From Tenebrio molitor (lineage: Eukaryota > Arthropoda > Insecta > Coleoptera > Tenebrionidae), in the NCBI RefSeq assembly GCF_963966145.1, contig NC_091055.1:11222001-11286000 (forward strand): a DNA stretch of 64,000 nucleotides, given 5' to 3'. How positions within the stretch are numbered: the first letter of the stretch is position 1; each line of letters starts with the position of its first letter. The notes beneath the pieces are model-generated. The model was not told the origin of the DNA. It saw only the letters and a list, made by a program, of their open reading frames with translations, and ran no database searches. A program made the translations under genes and the position numbers. Of the stretch, positions 23,970-34,816 are shown one piece after another.

Positions 23970-25201
23970 ATGGAAAATTCAGCGTACGTGCCCAGCTCTG
24001 GGCATTTGAATTCTCCAGCCCTTGTGGTGTTCTCGCAGGCCGCCGGTGGTCTGCAAGATGCCCTCCGAATCCAACGTCCGTTCAATCCCCAGGTCAGTAA
24101 TCTCACCGTTTTGTGAGAAAAGGAAATATTAAATGACAGTTGTTTAGAGTCATTGACAACATCATCTGGGACAATGACTTAGAAATTTGACGGTCTGTGA
24201 TGACCACACGATTTTTTCGAGACTTTCAAAATTATAGATCTAAGGGCAATTTTGAAAGTCCGTCGGTTTGACCACTAGATTTGCAAAATAAATAAAATTT
24301 GTAATTGGAATGGGAGACAAAGCGCAAACGGTAAACAAATTATTATCGTTTAACAGTGGAGTAATTTTGAAACTTTGTTTGTATATGCTCAGTCAATTTG
24401 CGGTATATCATCAATATGGCCTCATTTTATTGTTTTTTGACGTCTCTGTTTATGAGTGAAGACTCTGCTGCAGACAATGAGCAATTAGCTCGAGATAGAA
24501 GCACTTCTTGGGCTCTAACATTCATCACACATTTCTCCAACCTGCTGGTGCATTGAATGCTTGTATTTTTTACCGAAACAGGTTTATTCTGTAACTGTCA
24601 AGAAATTTGGAATCGGAGCGACGCGACTGACTCAATCTAAGACGTGAGTTGGTCCCGTCGCGTCCAGGATTTCAGATTCGGTCGGTCGGCTTCTTTTGCT
24701 AATGTTGATGTCTTTTTGTGTTTTAGTTCGCGATGTCCGAGGCCTCGAAAGAGCTGCATCGTCCGTTTACCTCGAGTTTCGGTTTGCGCCACATGGAGGC
24801 TTACAGCGGCCTTCCGGCGCACATTCTGAACCATCTCCAGCCGCAGTTCCTCCACCCCGGGTTGTCCCTCGGTTCCGGCGCGTTTCGTCCTCTGGCCGAC
24901 CTGAAGGCGTTCCCGTCTCCGTCGGCATTCGCGCCGCCCAAGTGTTTGAAAATCGAGACGAACAGTGATTCTGTACATCATGGCCACGGTATTTTCTCCC
25001 CGTCGGAGGAGCGGTTCCTGGGACCGAGCCCTCGAACGGACTCTTGTTCCCCCGCGAGCGCGTCCATGTCGCCCCAGCCCCAGACCACCGTCAAGGAGGA
25101 GAGCCTCGACGCTCACATGTCGGAGGATGGGGACGGCACTCACGGACCGGCGACCGACAACGACTCGCCAGGAATTCACGACGACAACAGAGGATTTCGG
25201 A
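23970..25201 (+). CDS. N-terminal exons of a probable transcription-regulatory protein, unidentified
   Basis: Two coding exons, 23970-24092 (41 codons) and 24727-25201 (158 codons plus one base), joined in phase 0 by a GT-AG intron. The start is chosen for its CCATGG context right after an acceptor. The product opens MENSAYVPSSGHLNSP and is Ser/Pro/His-rich without a folded domain. It contains two SUMO-consensus sites (LKIE in KCLKIETNSD; VKEE in TTVKEESLDAH) and an acidic stretch (SEDGDG) before an A|GTAAGT donor. GC content is well above the surrounding sequence, as expected for coding DNA. This composition is typical of the N-terminal region of developmental transcription factors, but no DNA-binding domain is in the window and I cannot name the gene. 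The protein continues downstream, probably at 57147. Confidence 0.75.
24093..24726 (+). other. intron 2 of the unidentified regulatory gene
   Basis: 634 bp, GT-AG (CAG|GTCAGT to TGTGTTTTAG), phase 0. No other feature was seen. Confidence 0.7.
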
Positions 25202-25429
25202 GTAAGTCGGTTTTGTTTTTCTTCTTCTTCTCGGACGAGGTCCGAAGATGCATCGGTGATTATCTTGAGCGGGATCTACGCAAAAACACACCGACCGGAA
25301 GGCTCAACAAATTTTTCACTCGATTATTTATCATTTCACGTCTGACAATTCTCGTTCTCATTTAACTCACACAAATATTTTACTCCTTCTGATCACCACA
25401 AAATAAAACACATTCTACATCAAATCAAT

Positions 25430-26180
25430 TGGAAACAACTGGTCCGAAGCAATTTTGCCCAAAATGACTCAACTAGATTTTGGCAGCAAACATTTTTTCT
25501 AGGCGGTCGTCAAGTCATTTTCACAATTTTCAAAAAAAAAGAGATTTAATTCTTTGAAGACTACATTTTTCTATATTTCTCAACACTTGTCACCAAAATA
25601 ATTAGGTTCCTATTTTTGAAAAATTTCAGAATGACGAGTTTTCAAATCACCAAGTGTTTGTCACTGATTTAAAAAAAAAATTGGCAGGCGGGGTGATCGC
25701 TAGAAAGTATTTTTAAAAATTTTGTAATAAACGCAACGTGGAATATGAAAATCGAGGTCTTTAATGATTTACAAAAAATTCTCACGAAATTATCAATCTA
25801 TGTATATTTTGATTTTTGGTTTTATCAGCATGAAGATTTTTTCTTCAAAATTTAATGACTTGGACTTGTATGTATGTAATTACATACTTTTGTTTAAAAT
25901 TCGTAAGATTTTAATTTTAATTCTAATTTTACCTTCTGAAATAAACAAATTTGCACTTTATATGACCACGTATGTTGTTAGTGTGCTTGATAAGAGGTCT
26001 AACTTGATATTTAGTAATTTATAATATTAATCTTTACGTTGTTTTATAAAACGCTAATTCATTTGCACTTTTAATTTACATAATAATACAAAGTAAAGAG
26101 TATATCATCACGGATTTGCTTATGATTTTTAAAAGATTCTTGTTCAATTAAAAAATGTGTCTGTTTTATTGCTTCCATGT
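25430..26180. repeat. dispersed repeat family X, copy 1
   Basis: Shares ordered blocks with 29398-29960 and 38890-39270: TTTTGAAAAATTTC, ACGAGTTTTCA, GTAATAAACGCAACGTGGAA, GGTCTTTAATGATTTACAAA, TTGATATTTAGTAATTTATA and ACGTTGTTTTATAAAACG. Its beginning (AAAATGACTCAACTAGATTT at 25462) is repeated at 26459. No coding capacity, so possibly a fragmented non-autonomous element. Confidence 0.6.
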
Positions 26181-26182
26181 TG

Positions 26183-26392
26183 TATCGGATATTCATTTAA
26201 ATTTATCCTCAAAGTTGGCGTTGAAGAGTCGATTGTGAATGCACCACTCGTCATATTGCGGGGTAAAAACACAAACAACGCAAAAAGTGAGGTTAGATTT
26301 AAACAACTGATCCGTGATCTTTAATCCGTGGTGCGTTCACAATCGACTCTTCAACGCCAACTTTGAGGATACATTTAAATGAATACCCGATA
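26183..26392. mobile_element. MITE, TATCGGGTGTTCAT family, best full-length copy
   Basis: 210 bp with about 65 bp terminal inverted repeats: TATCGGATATTCATTTAAAT, AAAGTTGGCGTTGAAGAGTC at the left and the complement ending CCCGATA at 26392. The central part reads AACGCAAAAAGTGAGGTTAG. Other copies are at 2174, 9587, 42757 and 53961. It lies between two segments of repeat family X. Confidence 0.9.
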
Positions 26393-26645
26393 TTAATTTA
26401 AAAAATAGAGTAACCGCTAATAAGCATTTTAAAACTAATCCGAATCAATTTCAACTAAAATGACTCAACCAGATTTTGCTAGTAGATACATTAACATTTT
26501 TTCTAGAAGGTCAAGACAATCAGTTTTTCAGAATTTTCAAAAGAAAAAAATTAATTCTTTGAACGCTACATTGTACATATTTCTAGGTATAAGTATTGAT
26601 AAGGAGAACTCATATTATACATATTTCTTAACACTTGAGTATTCG
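26393..26645. repeat. repeat family X, second segment
   Basis: Begins AGAGTAACCGCTAATAAGCA and AAAATGACTCAACCAGATTT, duplicating 25462-25594 and matching 38930-38960. Probably a second, offset copy of the same element. Confidence 0.55.
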
Positions 26646-26649
26646 CAGT

Positions 26650-27600
26650 TCTAATGTGTCTGTAATCGATATATTTTTTAATTAGTCAGCAATCTGATTA
26701 CGTTGAAAGGTAACGTTACCAATTTGCTCCGGGAAATAAAATAAATATATGAATGATTAGTAAAACAAATGAAGTGAATAATGGCGTTGAATAATGACGC
26801 AATGAGTGAAAATTATTTGACAATTATTTCTAGTTTGCTAAAATATAGTTTTGAAACACACGGTAGGAAAAAATCCGTCTCGGATAATATTTTTTATGAA
26901 ATGTTGCCTCCTGTACCTATAACTTGGTTAAAGATAATTTTATTCTTAATATTCTTTGTTGCTCTAAAAATTATACAAGTCATGTTATAGTACACCTTTT
27001 AATCATTAAAATACAATATGTGACTTTGTTCTAAAAGTTGCAGTATTTGTGATATCCTTACGTTTTATCTAAATTTACTAAACTATCATATTTCATTTGA
27101 AAAATTTTGTTTACGACTGTAGAAGTGAATTTTGACCACAGTATGGAATAAAATAATTTAGTTGAAGTGTCTGTTAATTTAATAAAAGAGGGACACGTCT
27201 TCCGACGGTTAAATTTAAATTTGAAATAATTTGCTTTTAAAGTAAATAATATTTTTTATCGTACAGTATCATATTCAAATGATTTTTAAAAGTTTTCATT
27301 TTAGTAGATATTAATGTTTTTTCAAAGCTTTTTTAAAATAAAACCAGTTTTCTTAATGTTAGCAGATGTACATGTAAGTTGTTTTTACGACAAACAAACG
27401 TTTACTACTTTTGGAATAACGAATAAATGTTTGTTACTACATACCCATGTACTCGATGATTTGGAAGAAAAAAGAAATGATTATCGTAAATTAATCGTTC
27501 TTCGCCAAGAGTCAAAAACGAATCTAGTTGCGACAAGTAATGATTTTTCATTGAAACATTTGATTTGTTATGTACATATTAATTGTCCCATGTTTAAAAA
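26650..27600. other. intronic stretch, no feature
   Basis: AT-rich. Two ORFs (69 codons at 26781, 108 codons at 27314) have no recognisable domains. Nothing else was seen. Confidence 0.45.
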
Positions 27601-27605
27601 AATGT

Positions 27606-27775
27606 ACGATCAAGAGCGATTCCGAAAAACAAAAATTTGAAAACATACGGCTTGACTTGAATAATCCAGTCTCATAAATATCATTATGATAGTTGTCATG
27701 AACGAAGATCAAAAAATAATTTTGGCCTGAGAAGGGTTCTTATACGAATGAGTCATTTCCACCAGTTAGGTTATG
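27606..27775. repeat. dispersed repeat, copy 1 of two
   Basis: CGATCAAGAGC, AAATTTGAAAACATACG, AAAATAATTTTGGCCTGAGA and ACGAATGAGTCA are found in the same order and similar spacing at 55350-55500. Confidence 0.5.
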
Positions 27776-27779
27776 TTAA

Positions 27780-29390
27780 CCGTGCGGTTATGTGTAATAA
27801 TGTGAAGCTGCGCCACACATTTCCGACGCTATACATTTTTTGAGACATACGATATTAATATTGGTCACGTGAGTTGAATTAAAAACAATATTTTGAAAAA
27901 TTGCAACGACACAAAAACCAAATACGTGGCTGCAGATCTAGTACTGATCTACATTTATAATTTTTGAACATCTGTGGCATGAAAAATGTTGAGAACGAAA
28001 ATTGAAAATTGGTGTCCATTTCCGTTGCAAATTTTGTGAAAAACGACCGCACCAAGTTGGGATAAAAGCGACTTATTTTGTCCGTGCATAAGTAAAATGT
28101 TGAGACAAAAATAAATATATCATACAGAAATGAAATGGATTTTTATTTGTTTGTCTAAGACCGCTCACTTTTGTTTACATATCGAGATGGAACCCAACTG
28201 CTTAGGCTAAATAAACAGATAATGTTAACTATTGTTCTTCCGCTAAAGTGGCTTGTGGCCACCTGGAAATGTAACAAATCGTTTACACATTAATATCCGT
28301 AGAAACATCCACTTGGAAACGTTTTTATTACTCACACTGGCAAAATTTCGTCGATTTCATTCGAAATTTATTCAGTCGGAGCGAAGCCGCAAGCGGATAT
28401 CTACTATTTTAAAACTACATTATTTTCGTTTCATTTTCATTAATTATTATAAATTGCGACACGGGAGACAAAATCAATTTTTCGACGTGTCCCGACTGAT
28501 TCGCCGGAAGTGGGTGCAACTTCTTTGTCTGCGCGAGCGTGTGCAGATGATTCGTTTAATTCGCTATCGTGCCGGATTAAAAATAAAAATTTTCCGAGAA
28601 AGCCTCGACTTCCGAGTGTTATCGTAATTGCGACGAAGCCGGCCTGTCGGGTTGTCTTTTATCAATGAGCTAGTGCATCGATACAAAAATAATTGGAGAA
28701 TAAGTATCTAGCGTAAAAACTAAAAACCACAAAACACACAAACCACCATGGTCGTTAAAATCACGCGTAAACCCAATTTCCCCCATAACACCGCGCATTA
28801 TGTTAGCATTACATAGACAGTTAAAATCTGTTAGTAAAAGCTTACATATGATTTGTTATTGCGGCTTTTCACACCGCAAAACGCACCAACATCCAATAAT
28901 GTTTCTAGATTGCTCTGCTCCCGTTCTTCGGTGGCGGATCTATCCGAAAGTCGGAATTATTTATGTAAGAATTTCGTTATAATAGATTCGGGCTTGATTT
29001 GTTGCGGTGCGGGACGCGAAATTACGGCCAATAACGGTCTTTACGTTTTTAATTTCGATTGTCATTAATTGCGGGTGAGAATGATTTCTCCGTCCGGGCC
29101 CTCGTTCCCCAGATGGATTGCAATTGATTCGAAATGAAAGTAATATATCCTCGGAGGAAGACCGTTAAACCATAAAAATACTTTCAGTATTGTTCGGTAG
29201 CACTAACACCACCTACACCCACATGCCGATCCCTGGGCCCCGCTTTATGCAGACCACCATCGGCAAATTTTATTTTTACTATCGAAATCTATTCGACAGT
29301 CTCAAAATTAATTGGAAGGATTTTTGACAACGCCACGGACGAGGTGCAAAAATTTGGCGGCGTTGTGTTGTATCAAATTTTGGACAATAC
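27780..29390. other. intronic stretch with GC-richer patches
   Basis: No gene. The part at about 28500-29260 is GC-richer and free of recognisable repeats, so may be conserved non-coding DNA. A 124-codon ORF at 28253 is of random composition. Confidence 0.4.
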
Positions 29391-29397
29391 GCAGTCC

Positions 29398-29960
29398 ACT
29401 GTCACCAAAATAATATAAACTCTGGTTTATATTTTTGAAAAATTTACTTACGACGAGTTTTCAGATCACAAAGAGTTTGTCGATGCTAGAAAGTGTTTCG
29501 AAAAAGTTTTGTGATAAATGCATCCTGGAAAATGAAAATCGACGTCTTTGATGCTTTACAAAAAGTCCTTACGAAATTATCAGATTAATTAAACAATGTT
29601 GTTCTTTAAAATCTAATAATTCGGACTTGAGTCTAATTTATTTTTGTTTAAAATTCAGATTTTAATATTTATTCTAATTTAACCCGTTGAAATGGACAAA
29701 TTTGCTTGATAAGAGCTCTAACTTGATATTTAGCATAATATGTAGTTAGTAATTTATAATATTAATTTTTACGTTGTTTTATAAAACGATGATTAATTTC
29801 GGTGACTACACTTTTAATTTGCGTAATAATACAAAGTTAAGCTTATATTTTTAAAAATTTAAATGGGCACGCTTTTCAAACCATCACGGGTTTGTCAATG
29901 ATTTTTAAAATACATATTTTTTGTTCAATTAAAATCGTATATTGTTATACGAGTTGCACG
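29398..29960. repeat. dispersed repeat family X, copy 2
   Basis: Parallels 25580-26170: GTCACCAAAATAAT, ACGACGAGTTTTCAGATCAC, AAATCGACGTCTTTGATGCT, CTAACTTGATATTTAGCATA and ACGTTGTTTTATAAAACGAT. Confidence 0.65.
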
Positions 29961-30020
29961 AGACAGTCTATTGTCGAACGAGAGGGTTTAAGAACGCTCA
30001 AGAGCACGCGCCATATTGAG
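29938..30020. repeat. hairpin-core repeat fragment
   Basis: TATATTGTTATACGAGTTGC followed by CAGTCTATTGTCGAACGAGA matches 38551-38600 closely. The CG-rich core is degenerate here (AACGCTCAAGAGCACGCG). Confidence 0.6.
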
Positions 30021-30475
30021 AAAACTAATTTCTCAAATTATTCTGTTATTATGAGCCGTGGTGGATTTTAGTTTGACTTTATTTATTGTATTAGATGTAT
30101 TGAATGGACGTAGATGGAAAGAATGTTTAAATAATGAAATAAAAAAATATAATAATACGAAAAAAACTGTAATTATCAAAATATATGTCCAGGTCAATTG
30201 TGCGTTATTATTCATTCCTATTGATATCGATTGTTAGGCCAAAAAACCTACAGGGAAATCATAAATTGAGAAATTGTTAGTAAAAATTATCTTACAATAG
30301 AGTGCTGCCATCTCGAACAAATTTCCCTAACCTACTCTTATGTGTGATTGTGGCAACATCGCTATAGTCCGCATCCAGTTCTTAGCTTCGTGTTGGCGCT
30401 AGATATAAACGTTTTGACATAGTGTTTTAAGTAAAGTGGTATTTCGTTTTGTGTTGTGATTTTGCCGCTTGTACT

Positions 30476-33400
30476 ATGGGTCGTGTTTGTCGAAGAGAAA
30501 AAGAGGGTAAAGGTAATAGAACACTATCTCGAAGAAGAAAAAACCGAAGGTTGTTAGCTCTTAGACGGTTACAGTAAGTTGCTTTATTGAGAATTAAATA
30601 TACTGGTAATTTCGTAAATATACCAACTTTCCTACATTTTAGACAAGCAAAAGAAGAAACCGTGGCAGCTTCTGTCACATCCGCTAGTGATCATGATACA
30701 ATGGAAGTTACTTCTGAAAAGTATTTCTTTGTGTTAATATTTCTTTGTGTAATATTTATTGACAAAAAATTTCAGCGACAAAGAAAATTATGCTAATGAA
30801 ATGAATTCTGCTGTTCGTGTGTTAGCTAATACGGATATGATATCTGAGTCAACATCAAAGGGAAATGATACTAATTCCCAGTGCAGTGAAAGGTACAAAG
30901 ATTTTAAAAATGAAATAAGATTTTTTTTTCTACTGGAGTTTGGAAAACTTTAACATTGTAATATTAATTTGAGTTAAGAAAAGTGAAAAATTTCTTACTA
31001 AGGGCGGAAATAATATTTCAACATTAAAAGTTCAATTTTGGTCGTTTCCTGGGATAGGTAGGTAACGTAAAAAGTGGTATTTAATTGAGACCATTTCATT
31101 CCTAGTTGTTTCAACGAATCATATATTCCGTCACTCAACAATGAATACAAAATTTCGACTGAAAAATTTAATCTAATAAAAGTTCTGCCAGACCCTATGG
31201 TCCAATGAAATCGCGGAAGGTAGAGGGTTTTCAAATGGCAAAATTTTTGTCATAGCAACAGGTATAATATGACAATAAAATAAAAAGTCAAAAATTTGTC
31301 TAAAACGAATGAACAGAAGCGTTTTTATTATTCATGAAATAGTCCTCCGAATACCATTTGTGGTAAAATTTTGTCTGGTAAAATTTTACGATTGATTTAC
31401 TCGAGTTTGTTGCCAATTTATCTCGTGACATTGGTCAAAAACCACTCGACTAACGTTTCGTGATTTTTATAACAATGTTATTCGATAAATTGCTATGCAA
31501 CAAACTCGCGTACAATCTGAAAATTTTTTCGACAAAATTTCACCACTTATGATATTATACAGGGTGATTCACGAGTAATGTCTGATTTATTTACAAAAAT
31601 ATAATTATTTTAACACATTTGATTGACACTATTGTTTCATTTTTCTGAAATCGGATTACTATGATCACACAATTGTATTTAAATTGAAAAACAGTGAAGC
31701 ATTCTATGAGAGAGTAATTTATATTGCACCAGGCGCTAGATCTGACATAAAAATTAAAAACTATCCAAGATTGATAGCATTTATCAAAGGAAAGTCAGTC
31801 GGCCAGCTTTCAAAGAAATCCAGCGAGTTTGTATAGAGGTAGAAAAGTTAAAAAAAAAAGCTGATAATAAATAGCACTTATGTGTTGATGAAGGTTAGAT
31901 TCTCTCTTTAGTTTTATTTTTCTATTCTAGTTAGGAAAAATTGAACTTTTCAACACTCAAATGAGTGTGGAAAAGTTAAACAATTCCACACCGAATTTCA
32001 CAAAAATTGTTTCTCTATGGTAACAAAAGCAGAACAATTTTTAATTTAAAAATAATTAATAGAATATTAAAAATAACCAAATTTTATGTATTTTCCAAAC
32101 TCCAGTAGAAAAAATCCTGTACACGGCATGTTTTTCATCTCGGCTGTCGCCTAGATAAAAAATCCCATGCCTAATACGGAAAAAAATTGAATTTCCTAAC
32201 TTATTGCACCACTAGCTATAGGCATATATTATTTTCACAGCATTGAAGCTTCTAAGTTGCCAACTGGTCGAAGAATTTTCGATGTAGAGCATTTATTTCA
32301 GCAATTATTTTCAATGGGGGAGCATCCCCATTGTAAATGTAACATTTCTAATATGTATGTATCTGGTGAACTGCAAAAAGGTTTCAATAGTATTTTTACA
32401 TTGAAATGTAAGATGTGTGCTATTGAAGTAAAATTAACGACTGAAAACGAAGACCATCAGGCTACAGAAAACGCAATTGATATTAACCATAGCGCAACAT
32501 TAGCTTGTATATCTGCAGGTATTGGATACAGTGAATTAGAGGAAATTTCAGCAGCAATTAATATGCCTATGATGGCGTATGAGACATATGCTGCAAATGA
32601 AGCTGATGTGGCTGCTATTATGTGCCAAACAGCATGGAAAACTATGGGTGAGGCCGCTGTCGAAGAAGCAAGCCTCGCAAGAGCTCTTGGAGAAGTCGAC
32701 AGTGATGGAATTCCGTGTATAACTGTTGTGACTGATGGAGCCTGGTCAAAGCGGTCGTACAATGTTAATTATGACGCTTTGTCAGGAGTTGTATGTTTTT
32801 TGATACCTAAACCAATTATTTCTACTTTCTAGTTACACAATTTTCAGGCGTGTATTATAGGTCAAAGAACGGGCAAGCTACTGTTTTTGGCAGTCCGTAA
32901 TAAATACTGTTCGATTTGCGCACGAACAGTAGGTAGTAAGTCAATACCAAGTGAACATCTCTGCTTCCGGAACTGGGCAGGGCCATCTACAGCTATGGAA
33001 ACTGATATTATAGCAGAAGGTTTCAAACGTAGTTTGGATATGCATGGTATCAAGTACACCAGAATGGTTGGAGATGGCGACAGCTCAGTTTATCGAAAGC
33101 TTAAAGAAGTTAAACCATATGGTAACCAATTAGTTGAAAAAGTGGAGTGTCGCAACCATTTGCTTAGAAATTTCTCCTCAAAACTGCGCGAGTTGACGAG
33201 TACTATTGCTAACAATGATGAATGAGATCTTACAAAAATATATATTTCAGAGCGTAAAAGAAGTAATTCCAAAAATATGCCAGTTGCTCCATCAGTACGA
33301 AAAGTTTTGGAGTCTAATGCTCAACGTCTACGAATAGCTGTCGTTCGAGCTACAAAATTTCGCATAAGTGAAACAAATAGCGTATCTGAAAAAGTGGCCA

Positions 33401-34816
33401 AATTAGAGGGAGATTTAAAAAATGTTGCATCACACGTATTTGGAGAGCATGCGGAATGCTCAAAAATAAATTACTTTCCTTGCAGTCCACCGGAAAACGA
33501 AAAAAATGTTGTTCCTATTATGAAAGACTGTGGTTTGTATCAAGACATTCAGACATGCTTTTCGAGATTAAACCTCAATTTGCACAGTCTTATTTTGAAT
33601 ATGGACACCAATACGGCAGAACATTACAATAGCATTGTCTGCAAGTTTGTAGGTGGTAAACGCAAAAATTACTCTCTTCGTCGTGGATACCAAACTAGGT
33701 GTGAAGCAGCGGCTATTTCATTTAATTGTGGAGGCAATTTTTTTAGCCGAATCCATCACGCCTTTGTAAAAAAGACTCCTGTGAAGTATATGAGAAAGTT
33801 TATTTCAAAAAAAATAAGAATTTCTCATAATCGCAAAATTCGACGAAAGTTATTTGGGACGAAATATTCCAAAAAACAGTCCATGGCTTTACCAGATCAA
33901 GATTATGGACCAAATGCCAATAATAACCCGGATATGACACACGAAGAATATGCTGCAGAGCAAGAAAAATTTTTGAAAGATTTACAGAAGTCACCACAAC
34001 AAATCACTGCCATCGAAGAGGAAACCAGAAGTCAATCGGCCAGCCAAAAGTGGAAACAAGAACGTCACTTGCGCTTGACAGCTTCCAATTTTGGAGAAAT
34101 ATGTCGAATGAGGAGTACTACTTCCTGCCAGAATATGGTGAAACGGCTCTTGTATTGCACATTTAAGGGAAATAGATATACTCGATGGGGAACCGAACAT
34201 GAATCTTTGGCGATCGAAGAATTTGAATTAAAATATGGCTTCACTGTATCAAAATGTGGATTCTTTATTGATAAAACGCATTATTATCTTGGTGCCAGCC
34301 CTGACGGCCTCATAGATAACAATGCACTTATAGAAGTTAAGTGTCCTGCAAATTGTGTAGATGTTTCCCCCGAGGAAGGTATTGAACGCAAATTAATAAA
34401 ATTTGCTGAGATGAAACAGAACAAGATGTATCTGAAACGCACCCACCCATACTTTTATCAAGTTCAGGGCCAACTTGCTATTACACAGAAAGATGTGTGT
34501 TTCTTTGTGATCTGGACGCCAAAGGGCATTATGGTTGAAGAGGTGATTAAAATCTCGATACTGAGATCGTTATAAACAAGAGTCTTCCTAATTTATTCAT
34601 TTAGCGAATATTATTTTTTATAATATAATAAATTTTATTTTATAGATATGTAGGGACAAAATATTTTGGGAAGAAAAAATGGTGCCAAATTTGAAAATAT
34701 TTTATTTCAATTGTGTATTACCAGAGCTTATTGACTCTAGAGAACAAAGACAGTTGGCGATACGTAATCCTTCAAGGAAAGAAATTTTGGATTATCCTAA
34801 TTTAACCACTTGTTAA
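30476..34816 (+). CDS. Mutator-like transposase fused to YqaJ-type nuclease, intact
   Basis: Seven exons: 30476-30573, 30643-30720, 30776-30892, 32241-32790, 32848-33199, 33251-34542, 34646-34816. They sum to 2658 nt (885 residues) with every junction in phase and no internal stop. Residues 1-33 are strongly basic. A zinc-like CKC...CKMC region precedes the MULE-type DDE core: TDGAWSKR (Asp263), GDGDSS (Asp357/359) and TAEHYNS (Glu522), with a CSIC...HLC cluster between. The C-terminal third carries the YqaJ/lambda-exonuclease PD-(D/E)XK fold: LTASNFGE (about 674), WGTEHES (Glu714), GASPDG (Asp750), LIEVKCP (Glu760, Lys762) and a Gln-rich motif-like VQGQLAIT. Such fusions are known in animal mobile elements (family knowledge). 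The third intron (30893-32240) contains a nested inverted repeat. I saw no convincing terminal repeats around it, so domestication versus a young transposon is open. It lies in the sense direction within a host intron. Confidence 0.85.
30921..32115. mobile_element. inverted-repeat element nested in the transposase gene intron
   Basis: TTTTTTTTCTACTGGAGTTT GG-type sequence at 30921-30947 is mirrored at 32090-32115 (CCAAACTCCAGTAGAAAAAA). Nearly all of the 1348 bp intron lies between these ends. The interior holds a second foldback at 31358-31550. Confidence 0.6.
31358..31550. repeat. foldback with ~70 bp arms
   Basis: GTGGTAAAATTTTGTC and CGAGTTTGTTGC near 31360-31410 are mirrored by GCAACAAACTCG and GACAAAATTTCACCAC ending at about 31546. 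Mismatches are few. It lies in the long intron of the transposase-nuclease gene. Confidence 0.75.

Noticed and set aside
25202..25365. Read-through of the exon past 25201 to a stop
   Set aside because: A strong A|GTAAGT donor, abrupt change to low-complexity Phe-rich and random sequence, and a phase-matched downstream exon.
26781..26990. 69-codon ORF with hydrophobic C-terminus
   Set aside because: AT-rich random-looking sequence in an intron; hydrophobic runs are expected from T-rich DNA.
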